Origin: Shewanella indica
Lineage (GTDB): Bacteria > Pseudomonadota > Gammaproteobacteria > Enterobacterales > Shewanellaceae
Assembly (NCBI RefSeq): GCF_002836975.1
Contig: NZ_NIJK01000007.1
Span: 31,328 to 95,327, forward strand
Length of the DNA: 64,000 nt
Reading direction: 5' to 3'
In this document: positions 24,971-33,238 of the stretch, one piece after another
Layout of the letters: each line of letters opens with the position of its first letter
How positions within the stretch are numbered: position 1 is the first letter of the stretch
Translations under genes and position numbers: made by a program
The notes under the pieces: generated by a model
Told to the model about the DNA's origin: nothing
Database searches by the model: none
What the model saw: only the letters and a program-made list of their open reading frames with translations

Positions 24971-26560
24971 GTGAAATTTACCTCAGTCTGTGGCCTGTTG
25001 GCCACACTGTTAACGCCCGCTCTGGCGTTGGCCGCCCCCTTTGAACTGGATGAATCCAGCTATCGCCAGGATGTAAAAAACCTTGCCAGTGACGCGTTTG
25101 GAGGCCGTGCGCCTCTGTCGGCCGGTGAACAGCTGACCTTGGATTACCTTACCGAGGCCTTCAAGGAGATGGGGCTTGAGCCCGGGTTTGGCAAAAGTTA
25201 TCTGCAAGCCGTTCCCATGGCCAGGATCACTGCAGATCAGAATATGCAGCTTAAGCTGGGCTCAATGAGTTTCAGCAACGGTGAGGAGTTCACCGCCCGC
25301 ACTCAAAGAGTGACGCCCAAGGTGGAGCTGCAAGACAGCGAGGTGGTATTTGTCGGCTACGGTATTAATGCCCCGGAATACGGCTGGAATGACTTTGAAG
25401 GCCTGGATGTTCGTGGTAAGACCCTGATTGTGCTGGTCAATGATCCCGGCTTTGCCACTCAGGATCCCCAGGTATTCAAGGGCAATGCCATGACCTATTA
25501 CGGTCGCTGGACCTATAAATATGAAGAAGCGGCTCGCCAGGGCGCCGAAGCCGTATTTATTGTGCATGAAACTGCGCCCGCCGCTTACGGTTGGGGGGTG
25601 GTGCGTAACAGCAACACCAATACCAAGTACACCCTGGTGGATAAAGACAACAACGCATCATCGGTTGGCGTGATGGGGTGGATCCAGCACGATAGCGCCA
25701 AGAAGCTGTTCAGCCAGGCGGGTCTGGACTTTGATACCTTGAAGCAACAGGCGGTCAATAAAGGCTTCAAGGCGGTGCCGTTGAAACTCAAGGCCAATCT
25801 GACCTTGAACAACAAGATAGAACTGGCGCAATCCCACAATGTGGCGGCCTTGTTGCCTGGAACCGAGCACAAAAATGAATACTTGGTGATGCACGCTCAC
25901 TGGGATCACCTGGGAAAGACCATTGAAGATGGCAAGGAAGTGGTGCTCAACGGCGCTGTGGATAACGCCTCAGGTGTGGCCGGTGTTCTGGCACTGGCAA
26001 AGCACTTCAAACAGCAAAAGGGCATTGATGCCCCGAAACGCTCGATTCTGTTCAGCGCCTTTACTGCCGAGGAAACCGGACTCATTGGCGCCCAGTACTT
26101 TGCCGAAAATCCCCCGGTTCCCACCAAGCAGCTGGTGGCATTTCTCAATATAGACGGCATGAATATGGGTAAAGGCGTGGATTACATCCTGCGTTATGGT
26201 GAGGGTGTGTCAGAGCTGGAGCAGTATTTGAATGATGCCGCCAAAGGGCAGGGACGCAGCGTCAAGGCCGATCCCCGACCGCAAAATGGCTTGATGTTCC
26301 GCTCGGACCATTTCGCTCTGGCCAAGGAAGGGGTACCCGGCTTGCTGTTTATGAGTTTGGGGGATACAGACCCGGATTATATTGCCCACAAATATCATAA
26401 GGCAGCCGATGATTATGACCCAAGCTGGAGTCTGGATGGGGTTCAGCAGGACTTGGCCTTGATAAGCGATATCCTGGCGCGGTTGGCCAATGACAATGAT
26501 TGGCCCAAATGGCTTGAAGATTCGGACTTCAAGAAGCGCCGGGCTCAGGATCAGCGCTGA
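24971..26560 (+). CDS. Secreted M28-family zinc aminopeptidase with PA domain
   Basis: 529 residues with a signal peptide (~1–21, ending LALAAPF). A protease-associated (PA) insert (~110–250; VVFVGYGINAPEYGWNDFEG … GAEAVFIVHE) precedes the M28 metallopeptidase core. Metal and catalytic residues are visible: H310/D312 in HAHWDHLG, Asp in DNASGVAGVLALA, the Glu pair in TAEETGLIGA, Asp in NIDGMNMG, and His in RSDHFALAKEG. It is a two-zinc exopeptidase releasing N-terminal residues from peptides outside the cytoplasm. The GTG start 24971 has AAGGA eight bases before it. It stands alone between oppositely directed genes. Confidence 0.9.
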   Translation: MKFTSVCGLLATLLTPALALAAPFELDESSYRQDVKNLASDAFGGRAPLSAGEQLTLDYLTEAFKEMGLEPGFGKSYLQAVPMARITADQNMQLKLGSMSFSNGEEFTARTQRVTPKVELQDSEVVFVGYGINAPEYGWNDFEGLDVRGKTLIVLVNDPGFATQDPQVFKGNAMTYYGRWTYKYEEAARQGAEAVFIVHETAPAAYGWGVVRNSNTNTKYTLVDKDNNASSVGVMGWIQHDSAKKLFSQAGLDFDTLKQQAVNKGFKAVPLKLKANLTLNNKIELAQSHNVAALLPGTEHKNEYLVMHAHWDHLGKTIEDGKEVVLNGAVDNASGVAGVLALAKHFKQQKGIDAPKRSILFSAFTAEETGLIGAQYFAENPPVPTKQLVAFLNIDGMNMGKGVDYILRYGEGVSELEQYLNDAAKGQGRSVKADPRPQNGLMFRSDHFALAKEGVPGLLFMSLGDTDPDYIAHKYHKAADDYDPSWSLDGVQQDLALISDILARLANDNDWPKWLEDSDFKKRRAQDQR

Positions 26561-26648
26561 GTTTGGTGGCAGGTGTGACTCAAAAAGGGTTACACCTGTC
26601 CATGCTTCTTGTCACTTGAAAGCGTAATTAATGGAAAGCCTTTGTTTT

Positions 26649-27500
26649 TCATGGCTGCTCGACACAGGCATGCACCAGAAAGCTGGAGTGGAAGTATTTG
26701 GGTATGTATTTGGACAGCAGATAATTGAAGAAACCTACTCGTTTCCACTCTTTGAAATCGGCGTAATGCGCGACTGAAATCACCTTTAGCTTTCCATGCC
26801 ATTGCTCAATCTCCCGTGGCGAGTCGAGCGCCAACTTAAAACCGGCACCGGCATATTTTACGCTGTCGTGGTTATCTGAATTGTCCCTCATCCAGCGACT
26901 GATACCGTCGAATAGAATATGGCAACCAGGAAAGCGGCTGGCCAGTTCTTGAAGCAACTGTTGTACCTGACAATTGTCGAAGTACATCAGCAGGCCTTCG
27001 GCAATAAAAACAAAGGTTGCGCCCTGATGACGGGCATTGAGTTCATCCATCCAATCGCTATCAAATACAGAAGCACTGATGCATGTCTCACAACTGTCCG
27101 CAGGAAGGAGCTGCTCTCTGAGGGCAATCACTTCAGGCAGATCCAGGTTGTAAAACCAGGACTTGTCTTCCATCGTGTTTCCCATCAGCTTTTGAATCCT
27201 CTGAAAGCGGGTATCGAGCCCGGCTCCGAGGTTGACTACAACACAGGACTGCGCCGCAGCGATAATATCCGCCGTGAGTCTGTCAAAGTAACCCGCGCGG
27301 ATGGCGACCCCTACTGAGCTCAATACAGATTGGTCAAAACTTGAAAAGTCATAATCAAATCGTTCGATAAGCGCGCAGGCCCAAGGATCTGAGAAGAAGG
27401 CATCTTTCAGTTTGGATTGGCATGACTTCATATAGAGCGGGATAAAAAGTGTTTGGGCGATAGGATCATTTAGCCCTGTGACTGCCAGCTTGTTACTCAT
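26649..27500 (-). CDS. SAM-dependent methyltransferase of the LCM/PPM1 (Tcmp-like) family, iron-regulated
   Basis: 283 residues covering one class I methyltransferase domain of the leucine-carboxyl-methyltransferase-like family. The N-terminal RAGYFDRLTADIIAAA is followed by motif I VVVNLGAGLDTRFQRI, an acidic binding residue after strand 2 (YNLDLPEVIALR), and motif FIAEGLLMYF. Members methylate carboxyl or hydroxyl groups of proteins or small metabolites; the substrate cannot be told. A perfect Fur box lies 32–46 bases upstream of the ATG, so the gene should be expressed under iron limitation. No siderophore synthesis or uptake gene is adjacent. GGAG precedes the ATG by nine bases. Confidence 0.85.
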   Translation of the reverse strand: MSNKLAVTGLNDPIAQTLFIPLYMKSCQSKLKDAFFSDPWACALIERFDYDFSSFDQSVLSSVGVAIRAGYFDRLTADIIAAAQSCVVVNLGAGLDTRFQRIQKLMGNTMEDKSWFYNLDLPEVIALREQLLPADSCETCISASVFDSDWMDELNARHQGATFVFIAEGLLMYFDNCQVQQLLQELASRFPGCHILFDGISRWMRDNSDNHDSVKYAGAGFKLALDSPREIEQWHGKLKVISVAHYADFKEWKRVGFFNYLLSKYIPKYFHSSFLVHACVEQP

Positions 27501-27531
27501 CTTTGCCTACTCCATCACCTCTTTTGCTAAA

Positions 27532-27546
27532 TGATAATCATTATCA
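27532..27546. promoter_or_regulatory. Fur box
   Basis: TGATAATCATTATCA is a perfect 7-1-7 palindrome, the core of the classical Fur consensus. It lies 32–46 bases upstream of the methyltransferase ATG, where it would block the promoter. Confidence 0.85.
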
Positions 27547-27703
27547 GATGCGTAACTGTGAGCAAGAGTGGATTTTTATCAAACTCACTTTTTGAGAGGC
27601 TTGGCAGGCGAGAGGACTGGAATACTTGGTGATTGTCGGCAAAAGATAGTGGATGACAGCTTTGACTCGAGCTGCCAATAAGCGACTATGGTCAGGGAAA
27701 GGG

Positions 27704-27781
27704 GGCAGGAAAAAGCGTCAGGAAAAAGCGTCAGGAAAAAGCGTCAGGAAAAAGCGTCAGGAAAAAGCGTCAGCAAAAAGC
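27704..27781. repeat. Six tandem copies of a 13-bp repeat
   Basis: Units of GTCAGGAAAAAGC: 27704–27716 (first base pair GG instead of GT), four exact units to 27768, and a final one with a G-to-C change (GTCAGCAAAAAGC, 27769–27781). It lies between the outer-membrane-protein stop (27811) and the Fur-controlled gene. It is non-coding with no hairpin inside the unit. Copy number is likely to vary by slippage. Confidence 0.95.
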
Positions 27782-27810
27782 GTGATTGTACCGTCAAGCG
27801 GAGAACAAGT

Positions 27811-28704
27811 TCAGAAACGGTAGCTGATCGATAACATGGGGCCGATAAAACTATAGTAGAGGTTGTAGTCGGCCACTTTTACCGCGGCGTCCGAAGCGCT
27901 CTGACGCACATCTACATCCACTTTATAATAGTTATAGGCCAAGGTGATGTCCCAACGATCACTCAGGGTGGTTTTCATGCCGGCTCTGATATCGACCAGT
28001 GAGCCCTTGAGATCATCAAGGCGCACGGAAAAATATTGGGCATGTAGATTAAATTGCCAACTGGGTGCCAGCTCATAGTCACCAAAGAGGCCAATATTCG
28101 GCAAAGGTGCGGTAACGCTTTCATCCACCAGTCTGGGAATGGGCTGGGCGCTGCAGATATTGCCGCTGAGCTCTGAGGTGGCACAGGCTCCGATTGAACC
28201 TTCGAAGCTGCTTTCAATGAACATGGTATGCAGCCCTACACTGACCCCTATGTTATAGCCGTTGCCTTGAAACAGATCATAGCCATAGCCGATGCGGGCG
28301 ATATCGATATTGAGCGTGGTGCCCAGCTGGCCACCGGCCTTGACGTCATAGACGGTATCGTCAATCTGGATCTGAAATGGCCGACTGACCGCTTGAGTTT
28401 CAGCGCTGCGGTGCAGTTGTTTCCAGTCAAAATAGATGTGGTGCCTATCGTTGAAACGGTATCCCAATTCAAACAGAGGCAGAAACTCGTTTTCCGCCAA
28501 CTGCAGATCAGACTCAAAATCCAGATCGAAATCATTGCCGACCAAGGGATCGGTAACTTGCATATTGGTGTCGGACTGGGAATAGAAACCACCTATATTC
28601 AGACTCCACTCGCCGGCCTGAGCACAGTTGGCCGCACAGCAGAGCAGGAGTAGTGTCAACACCAGTCTTGAACCCGAAATGTTAATTGAATGTGTTATCA
28701 ACAA
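27811..28704 (-). CDS. Outer-membrane beta-barrel protein, unknown role
   Basis: 297 residues. A signal peptide (hydrophobic LVLTLLLLCCAANCAQAG, ~13–31) is followed by alternating amphipathic strands and a terminal SISYRF, the C-terminal aromatic signature of BAM-inserted barrels. Two cysteines in IGACATSELSGNIC may form a loop disulfide. It could be an 8–12-stranded barrel; I cannot name the family with certainty. Translation appears to begin at one of two adjacent TTG codons (28704 or 28701), since no in-frame ATG or GTG precedes the signal peptide. The upstream AAGAGA would be the ribosome site. It is a lone gene. Confidence 0.78.
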   Translation of the reverse strand: MLITHSINISGSRLVLTLLLLCCAANCAQAGEWSLNIGGFYSQSDTNMQVTDPLVGNDFDLDFESDLQLAENEFLPLFELGYRFNDRHHIYFDWKQLHRSAETQAVSRPFQIQIDDTVYDVKAGGQLGTTLNIDIARIGYGYDLFQGNGYNIGVSVGLHTMFIESSFEGSIGACATSELSGNICSAQPIPRLVDESVTAPLPNIGLFGDYELAPSWQFNLHAQYFSVRLDDLKGSLVDIRAGMKTTLSDRWDITLAYNYYKVDVDVRQSASDAAVKVADYNLYYSFIGPMLSISYRF

Positions 28705-28934
28705 TGGGGTGATCTCTTTTTATTACTCAGATAGTCCAAGTGCCTTCTCAGAGATTCCTTTTCCGGGGTAATTCGGCACATGCGCGGTTTGAGTGCTTTT
28801 GGGTTCGCTCTTGGGGCGACACTTCTTGTATTTTCGGATGCTGAAAATCCGCGCGGTTGCAGAGAGTCTAAACCAGAACAGTGCTTTGTGTGAATAAAAT
28901 GTTTGTAAAGTTATCGATTTTTATGATCCGCAAC

Positions 28935-28961
28935 AAAAAAGCGCTCCGTAATGGAGCGCTT
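28935..28961 (-). terminator. Terminator of the maoP–rimK transcript
   Basis: AAGCGCTCC (28939–28947) pairs with GGAGCGCTT (28953–28961). On the minus strand the stem is followed by six T residues, 29 bases after the rimK stop. Confidence 0.8.
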
Positions 28962-28989
28962 CAGTCTGATATTAAAGCTTGTGTTCGGA

Positions 28990-29937
28990 TCAGGCCTCGG
29001 ACTCGCTGCTGTCGCTTTTCTTGGAGTCCTTGTTGAACATCCCCAAACGGATACGGATAAAGTGCAGTATTTGTGCTGCAATATCCAGATTGAGGCAGGA
29101 TTCCAGTCCTTCAAAGCCCGGCGAGGAGTTGGCCTCGCAAATCTTGTAGTGACCATTATCGAACAGCAGATCGATTCCGGCGACATCCAGATCCAAAATA
29201 TTGGCGGTCTGGGTTGCCAGCCACTCTATTTCAGGCGTCACCGCAAAGGGGCTGGCGGAGCCACCGGCACTGACATTGGCTTTGAAACTGTCCTCTTGGC
29301 CGCGTCTCTCATAGCATCCCGCTACCCGGCCACCTATGGTGAAGACTCGCAAGTCCCGACCGTGACTGTTGGAGATAAACTCCTGCAGAATAATGTTGGC
29401 ATTCTTGTTGGTGGCCTCGATAAGCTGCATCAGATCATCGAACTCGCGCGCCTTATGCGACAGAAACACACCGCTGCCTTGCGAGCCGGACAGTGTCTTG
29501 ATCACTACAGGAAAACCCAAGTGACGTTCAACCAGGTCAACATCCACCGGGAATTTCACCAGCATGGTCTTGGGAGTTGGCAGATTCTTTTCGGCCAACA
29601 GTTGCTGGGAAAACAGCTTGTCTTTAACGGTTTCTATCGCCTTGGAAGAGTTAAGGCAATAAACGCCAAGACGTTCCAGGTGGCGGATAATCGCCAAGGC
29701 AAAATAGGTGGTACCCGAGCCCATACGGGGAATAATAAAATCGGGCAACTCGACTGGTTGCCCGTTCAGTAAAATACTCTTGTTGTCCTCTCGGGTCACT
29801 GTGAGGTCAAACTCATCGGGAGCATAGACCTCAAGTTCGATATTGTCGGCCTTGGCAGCCTCCAACAATCGGTTAATTTCATACAATTCAGGTTTTAGCT
29901 GAGTCGCGGTCTCTTTATATAAAATCCAACCACGCAT
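28990..29937 (-). CDS. rimK: RimK-family ATP-grasp alpha-L-glutamate ligase
   Basis: 315 residues, slightly longer than E. coli RimK. The N-terminal pre-ATP-grasp part (1–~95) is followed by the ATP-grasp fold, with KDKLFSQQLLAEKNLPTPKT, the FPVVIKTLSGSQGSGVFL phosphate-binding loop, and the metal-binding end ICEANSSPGFEGLE. RimK adds glutamates to the C-terminus of ribosomal protein S6 and can make poly-alpha-glutamate. A charged Ser/Glu tail (SKKSDSSESEA) extends past the fold. It lies 20 bases after maoP on the same strand and shares its terminator, so the two are probably one transcript. Confidence 0.88.
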   Translation of the reverse strand: MRGWILYKETATQLKPELYEINRLLEAAKADNIELEVYAPDEFDLTVTREDNKSILLNGQPVELPDFIIPRMGSGTTYFALAIIRHLERLGVYCLNSSKAIETVKDKLFSQQLLAEKNLPTPKTMLVKFPVDVDLVERHLGFPVVIKTLSGSQGSGVFLSHKAREFDDLMQLIEATNKNANIILQEFISNSHGRDLRVFTIGGRVAGCYERRGQEDSFKANVSAGGSASPFAVTPEIEWLATQTANILDLDVAGIDLLFDNGHYKICEANSSPGFEGLESCLNLDIAAQILHFIRIRLGMFNKDSKKSDSSESEA

Positions 29938-29957
29938 TTAGTCGCAAACCCTAATTT

Positions 29958-30392
29958 TCATTGGTCATCCTCTAGTTCAGGCTCATCCTGAACATCGTCA
30001 TCTATCATATCGTCAAGATACTCAGCATCGGCCTTTTTCACCAAATTGGTGCCGACAACTGCGTAGAAAGGCTTCCCAGAAGCCAACTTGACATACTTTA
30101 CCCAGATCTTTTCCAACAAGCTACCGGGAGCGGAATTTCCGCGGACAACTTCAACAAAATGACTCTCCTCCGGATTTCGGGGGGCTTGGCGTCCTTCCGC
30201 CAGAGCCTGCATGGCAACGCCATGTTTTTCGAGTAATTCTGCTTCGTTGTAAGTAAAATCCCCGCTGCGGCGAAAGCCTTTGGGGAAGTTCTTGTCGTCA
30301 TAGAAACGGCGTTCGCTGACGAAACTCTCATTGGCGGCTTGTTGCATAGATGCACTCTGCAGTGCCGATGGTGAAGGAGTCGTGGTCAACAT
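29958..30392 (-). CDS. maoP: MaoP/YifE (DUF413) Ori-macrodomain protein
   Basis: 144 residues. The DUF413 core is RRFYDDKNFPKGFRRSGDFT followed by YNEAELLEKHGVAM and a VRGNSAPGSLLEKIWVKY block, closely parallel to E. coli YifE (FDNKHYPRGFSRHGDFT). An acidic C-terminal tail (DDMIDDDVQDEPELEDD) follows. In E. coli MaoP works with the maoS site to organise the replication-origin macrodomain. The start was set at ATG 30392, with AAGGA eight bases upstream. It is divergent from hdfR as in E. coli, which strengthens both calls. Confidence 0.87.
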   Translation of the reverse strand: MLTTTPSPSALQSASMQQAANESFVSERRFYDDKNFPKGFRRSGDFTYNEAELLEKHGVAMQALAEGRQAPRNPEESHFVEVVRGNSAPGSLLEKIWVKYVKLASGKPFYAVVGTNLVKKADAEYLDDMIDDDVQDEPELEDDQ

Positions 30393-30502
30393 GGCGATAT
30401 TCCTTACAAAATGGTTCTTGAGGAGATTTGCAAGCAGAGTATTGGCTAGTATGATTGATTTATAAATCAAAAAAATTTGTCTATGACGATAAAGAATTTT
30501 TT

Positions 30503-31348
30503 ATGGACACGGATTTACTCAAAACATTTCTGGAAGTTTCCCATACCCGCCATTTTGGGAAGGCCGCCGAGAACCTCTATCTGACCCGCAGTGCAGTATC
30601 TTTCAGGGTAAAGCAGTTGGAGAGTATTCTCGGCGTTGAGCTGTTTGAGCGGCAGCGAAACAACATACAACCGACCCCGGCCGGGGTGCGGATGCTGGCG
30701 CATGCCGAAGCGGTACTGACCGCCTGGGAGCGGGCCAAACAGGATATCTCCTTGAGTGAGCACCAGTCGGTACAATTGGTTATCGGCGCGGCGCCCAATA
30801 TTTGGGACGCATATCTACAGGGATATATGCAGGGTTTACATCAGGGGCTTGCCGGAGTGGCGCTGCGCACCGAAATTCTGGCGTCGGCGGCGATGACCAA
30901 ACAGCTGATGGACCGGACGCTGGATCTGGCCATTGCCTTTGATCCCCCTAAGCTGGACGAGTTTGAACTGTTGCAGATAGGGGAGGTGTCACTGCATCTG
31001 GTGAGCACTGCTGCGGCGTCCTCAGTGACTGAGTTGGCAGGCAGGCATTACATCAAGGTCGATTGGGGCACGGCGTTTAATATTCAACATGCCAGAGACT
31101 ATGCCGAGTTACCCATTCCCGTGCTGCATACCGGCTCGGCCCGTATTGCGCTGGACTTTCTGCTCAATAATGGCGGCAGTGCATTTTTGCCGCAAAACAT
31201 GATAGAACCTTATCTGGCGAAAGGGGAGCTGTTTGTGATTGATGATAAAACACCGCTCAGACGTAATGTCTATGTAGCCTACTTGCCGGGCAATGACCGC
31301 CTGGAGCAGATACTGCAAGCGGTCAACTACCTCAGAAGTCAGTTCTAA
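30503..31348 (+). CDS. hdfR: HdfR-like LysR-family transcriptional regulator
   Basis: 281 residues, E. coli HdfR size. The N-terminal winged helix is LLKTFLEVSHTRHFGKAAEN followed by YLTRSAVSFRVKQLES; the effector-binding domain covers ~90–280. HdfR represses flhDC and activates gltBD in enterics; the targets here are unknown. The start was set at ATG 30503 (MDTDLLKTFLEV), where family similarity begins. It is divergent from maoP with a 110-bp shared control region, an arrangement conserved with E. coli. Confidence 0.87.
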   Translation: MDTDLLKTFLEVSHTRHFGKAAENLYLTRSAVSFRVKQLESILGVELFERQRNNIQPTPAGVRMLAHAEAVLTAWERAKQDISLSEHQSVQLVIGAAPNIWDAYLQGYMQGLHQGLAGVALRTEILASAAMTKQLMDRTLDLAIAFDPPKLDEFELLQIGEVSLHLVSTAAASSVTELAGRHYIKVDWGTAFNIQHARDYAELPIPVLHTGSARIALDFLLNNGGSAFLPQNMIEPYLAKGELFVIDDKTPLRRNVYVAYLPGNDRLEQILQAVNYLRSQF

Positions 31349-31441
31349 ACTTGACCGGGCATTGAGCGTTTTGCCTTGATGCCCGGTTTCCTTACTGAAG
31401 CACTCAAAATACCAAAGCGTGCATCAACATAGCAAAGCGCT

Positions 31442-31813
31442 TTAGAACACCAGAGGCCAGATAACCACGGCCCAGGTCAGGCCGCATAAACACAGGCTGA
31501 TAAAGACCGCTGCCGAGGCAATATCTTTGGCCTGGCCGCTCAAGGGATGAATTTCATCGCCCACTCTGTCGACTACGGCTTCAATGGCAGAATTCAACAG
31601 TTCGGTAATAATGACGATAAATACCGTTGCTATCAGCAGTAATTTTTCTGTCTTGGCCACATCCAGATATACCGCCAGCGGGATCATTAACAATGCCAGT
31701 ACGGCTTCCTGACGAAAGGCGGCTTCATGTTTCCAGGCTGAGTTCAGTCCTTTCATGGAAAAGCCGGTGGCGCGGAAAATGCGTTTCAGTCCGTGGTTGT
31801 TGGCGGGTTTCAT
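31442..31813 (-). CDS. dgkA: Diacylglycerol kinase
   Basis: 123 residues with three membrane helices and the family signature ELLNSAIEAVVDR. It phosphorylates diacylglycerol to phosphatidic acid in the inner membrane, recycling the lipid left by membrane-derived-oligosaccharide or LPS modification. The family's usual WRHE-like N-terminal segment appears as SAWKHEAAFRQE. It is a single gene convergent with hdfR. Confidence 0.94.
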   Translation of the reverse strand: MKPANNHGLKRIFRATGFSMKGLNSAWKHEAAFRQEAVLALLMIPLAVYLDVAKTEKLLLIATVFIVIITELLNSAIEAVVDRVGDEIHPLSGQAKDIASAAVFISLCLCGLTWAVVIWPLVF

Positions 31814-32247
31814 ATTCTCTCAATTCTTGATCTGTGGCTATGGCCGGTTGCTGTATAAAGACCCGCTGAACCGTGAAAGGTTCCTGGGTTAATGGGGTTG
31901 CAACTTGTCGCTTCCTTTATTGACCTCACGTTAGTCACTCGTGACTAGTTTGGCTATTAGTGCAGTGGCGCTGAGGTTTCCAAGGTGCGGCGGCATTATA
32001 GCAGCTCATCTTGCCGCTGATATAACAGTTACTGCACCTATCAAGGGTGTTTGGCCGTTATTATGCCAAGGCGGAAGGTTTGGCAAAGGGGGAGGGTCGT
32101 TTCGATAATCGTTACACTAGTTATCACCATAACCGCCAACGACTTTCTATACTCTTTATAGTTTTGGTCTTTATAGTTTTGATCCTTGTAGTTATGGACT
32201 CTGCTATAGGATGTAGCAGGCAATTGGCCGATAGCCAGGGAGGGCTT
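31814..32247. other. Divergent dgkA / DNA-ligase intergenic region
   Basis: About 430 bp. It contains a 7-2-7 inverted repeat, TAGTCAC TC GTGACTA (31932–31947), and exact direct repeats CTTTATAGTTTTG at 32154–32166 and 32169–32181, with a third decayed copy at 15-bp period. No supported gene; an in-frame extension of the ligase frame crosses it but has no signal-peptide or family similarity. Confidence 0.5.
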
Positions 32248-33237
32248 ATGCAATATCCGCAATCTTTACCGACAACAGCATACCTTAAGCGTTTTTCGGC
32301 CATGCTGTTACTGCTGCAAACTTTTCTGCTGGCCTTGTCTTTTCTGATCTCGTTTCCGGCGGGCGCCGATAGAGAATTGCCGGCCCCGGAGCTGGCCGGT
32401 CGTTGGCAACAACAAAAGGCCGAAATCAAGGATTTCCTTGTCAGTGAAAAACTCGATGGTGTCCGTGCCAGATGGGACGGCAGGCGTTTGCTGAGCCGCT
32501 CGGGCAGAGTGATTCCTGCACCAGTTTGGTTTGTGAAAGACTTTCCTGCAGTGGCACTCGAAGGAGAACTTTGGGGCGGCTATCACAGCTTTGATACTGC
32601 ATCATTGCTGGCCAGAGGTTTAGGCGAAGCAGACTCCTGGCGCCAGCTGGGCTTTTATCTGTTCGATGCCCCCGGGCTGACAATGGCGTTTGCCGAACGT
32701 TATCAGGCGTTCAAGCAGTATCACCAACTGACCCCTTATCTCTATGTCATTGAGCAGCGGCGTCTGAGCAGCACGCAAGAGTTACATCTGTGGTTACAAC
32801 AGGTGGTGGCCAAAGGGGGCGAAGGCCTGATGGCGCACCGCATCGATGCCATGTATCTGGCGGGGCGCAGTGACGCCTTGTTAAAACTCAAACCTGTGGA
32901 AGATGCCGAGGCGAAAGTGCTGGCGATACTTCCGGGAAAGGGCAAGTATCAAGGCATGATGGGCGCCTTGCTGGTGGAAACCGAGGCTGGGGTAAGCTTT
33001 CGCTTGGGAACAGGTTTCACCGATGCCGAGAGGGCTTCACCGCCACTTCCCGGAACCTGGGTGACTTTTGCTTTCTCCGGGCTGACCTCGGGCGGCAAGC
33101 CTAGGTTTGCCCGCTTCCTTAGGGTAAGATCCGACTATCGACTCAGTTTCCCGGCAGAGGTTATTGAGGCAAAAGTCTCTGTCGCCGACCCGGCTGCGGA
33201 ACGCAATCCTGCCGAGTCAGCCAATAAGGAACCTTAA
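32248..33237 (+). CDS. Exported ATP-dependent DNA ligase (LigE type)
   Basis: 329 residues. An N-terminal signal peptide (LLLLQTFLLALSFLISFPAG) is followed by the adenylation domain with nucleophilic Lys68 in SEKLDGVRARWDG, ALEGELWGG, GEGLMAHR and LLKLKP motifs. A C-terminal OB domain follows (~235–320; VLAILPGKGKYQGMMGALLV). It is a minimal ligase of the kind found in proteobacterial periplasms and linked to DNA uptake or biofilm DNA rather than replication. The start was set at ATG 32248 because of its AGGGAGGG site and because the signal peptide begins here. The stop lies one base before the next gene's GTG, so the two are cotranscribed. Confidence 0.87.
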   Translation: MQYPQSLPTTAYLKRFSAMLLLLQTFLLALSFLISFPAGADRELPAPELAGRWQQQKAEIKDFLVSEKLDGVRARWDGRRLLSRSGRVIPAPVWFVKDFPAVALEGELWGGYHSFDTASLLARGLGEADSWRQLGFYLFDAPGLTMAFAERYQAFKQYHQLTPYLYVIEQRRLSSTQELHLWLQQVVAKGGEGLMAHRIDAMYLAGRSDALLKLKPVEDAEAKVLAILPGKGKYQGMMGALLVETEAGVSFRLGTGFTDAERASPPLPGTWVTFAFSGLTSGGKPRFARFLRVRSDYRLSFPAEVIEAKVSVADPAAERNPAESANKEP

Positions 33238-33238
33238 G

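Noticed and set aside
27704..27781. Tandem repeat array considered as a CRISPR
   Set aside because: Units are 13 bp and directly adjacent with no spacers, and no cas genes are in the window.
32047..32247. Upstream extension of the DNA ligase frame
   Set aside because: It would put about 67 unrelated residues before a clear signal peptide; ATG 32248 has a strong ribosome site.
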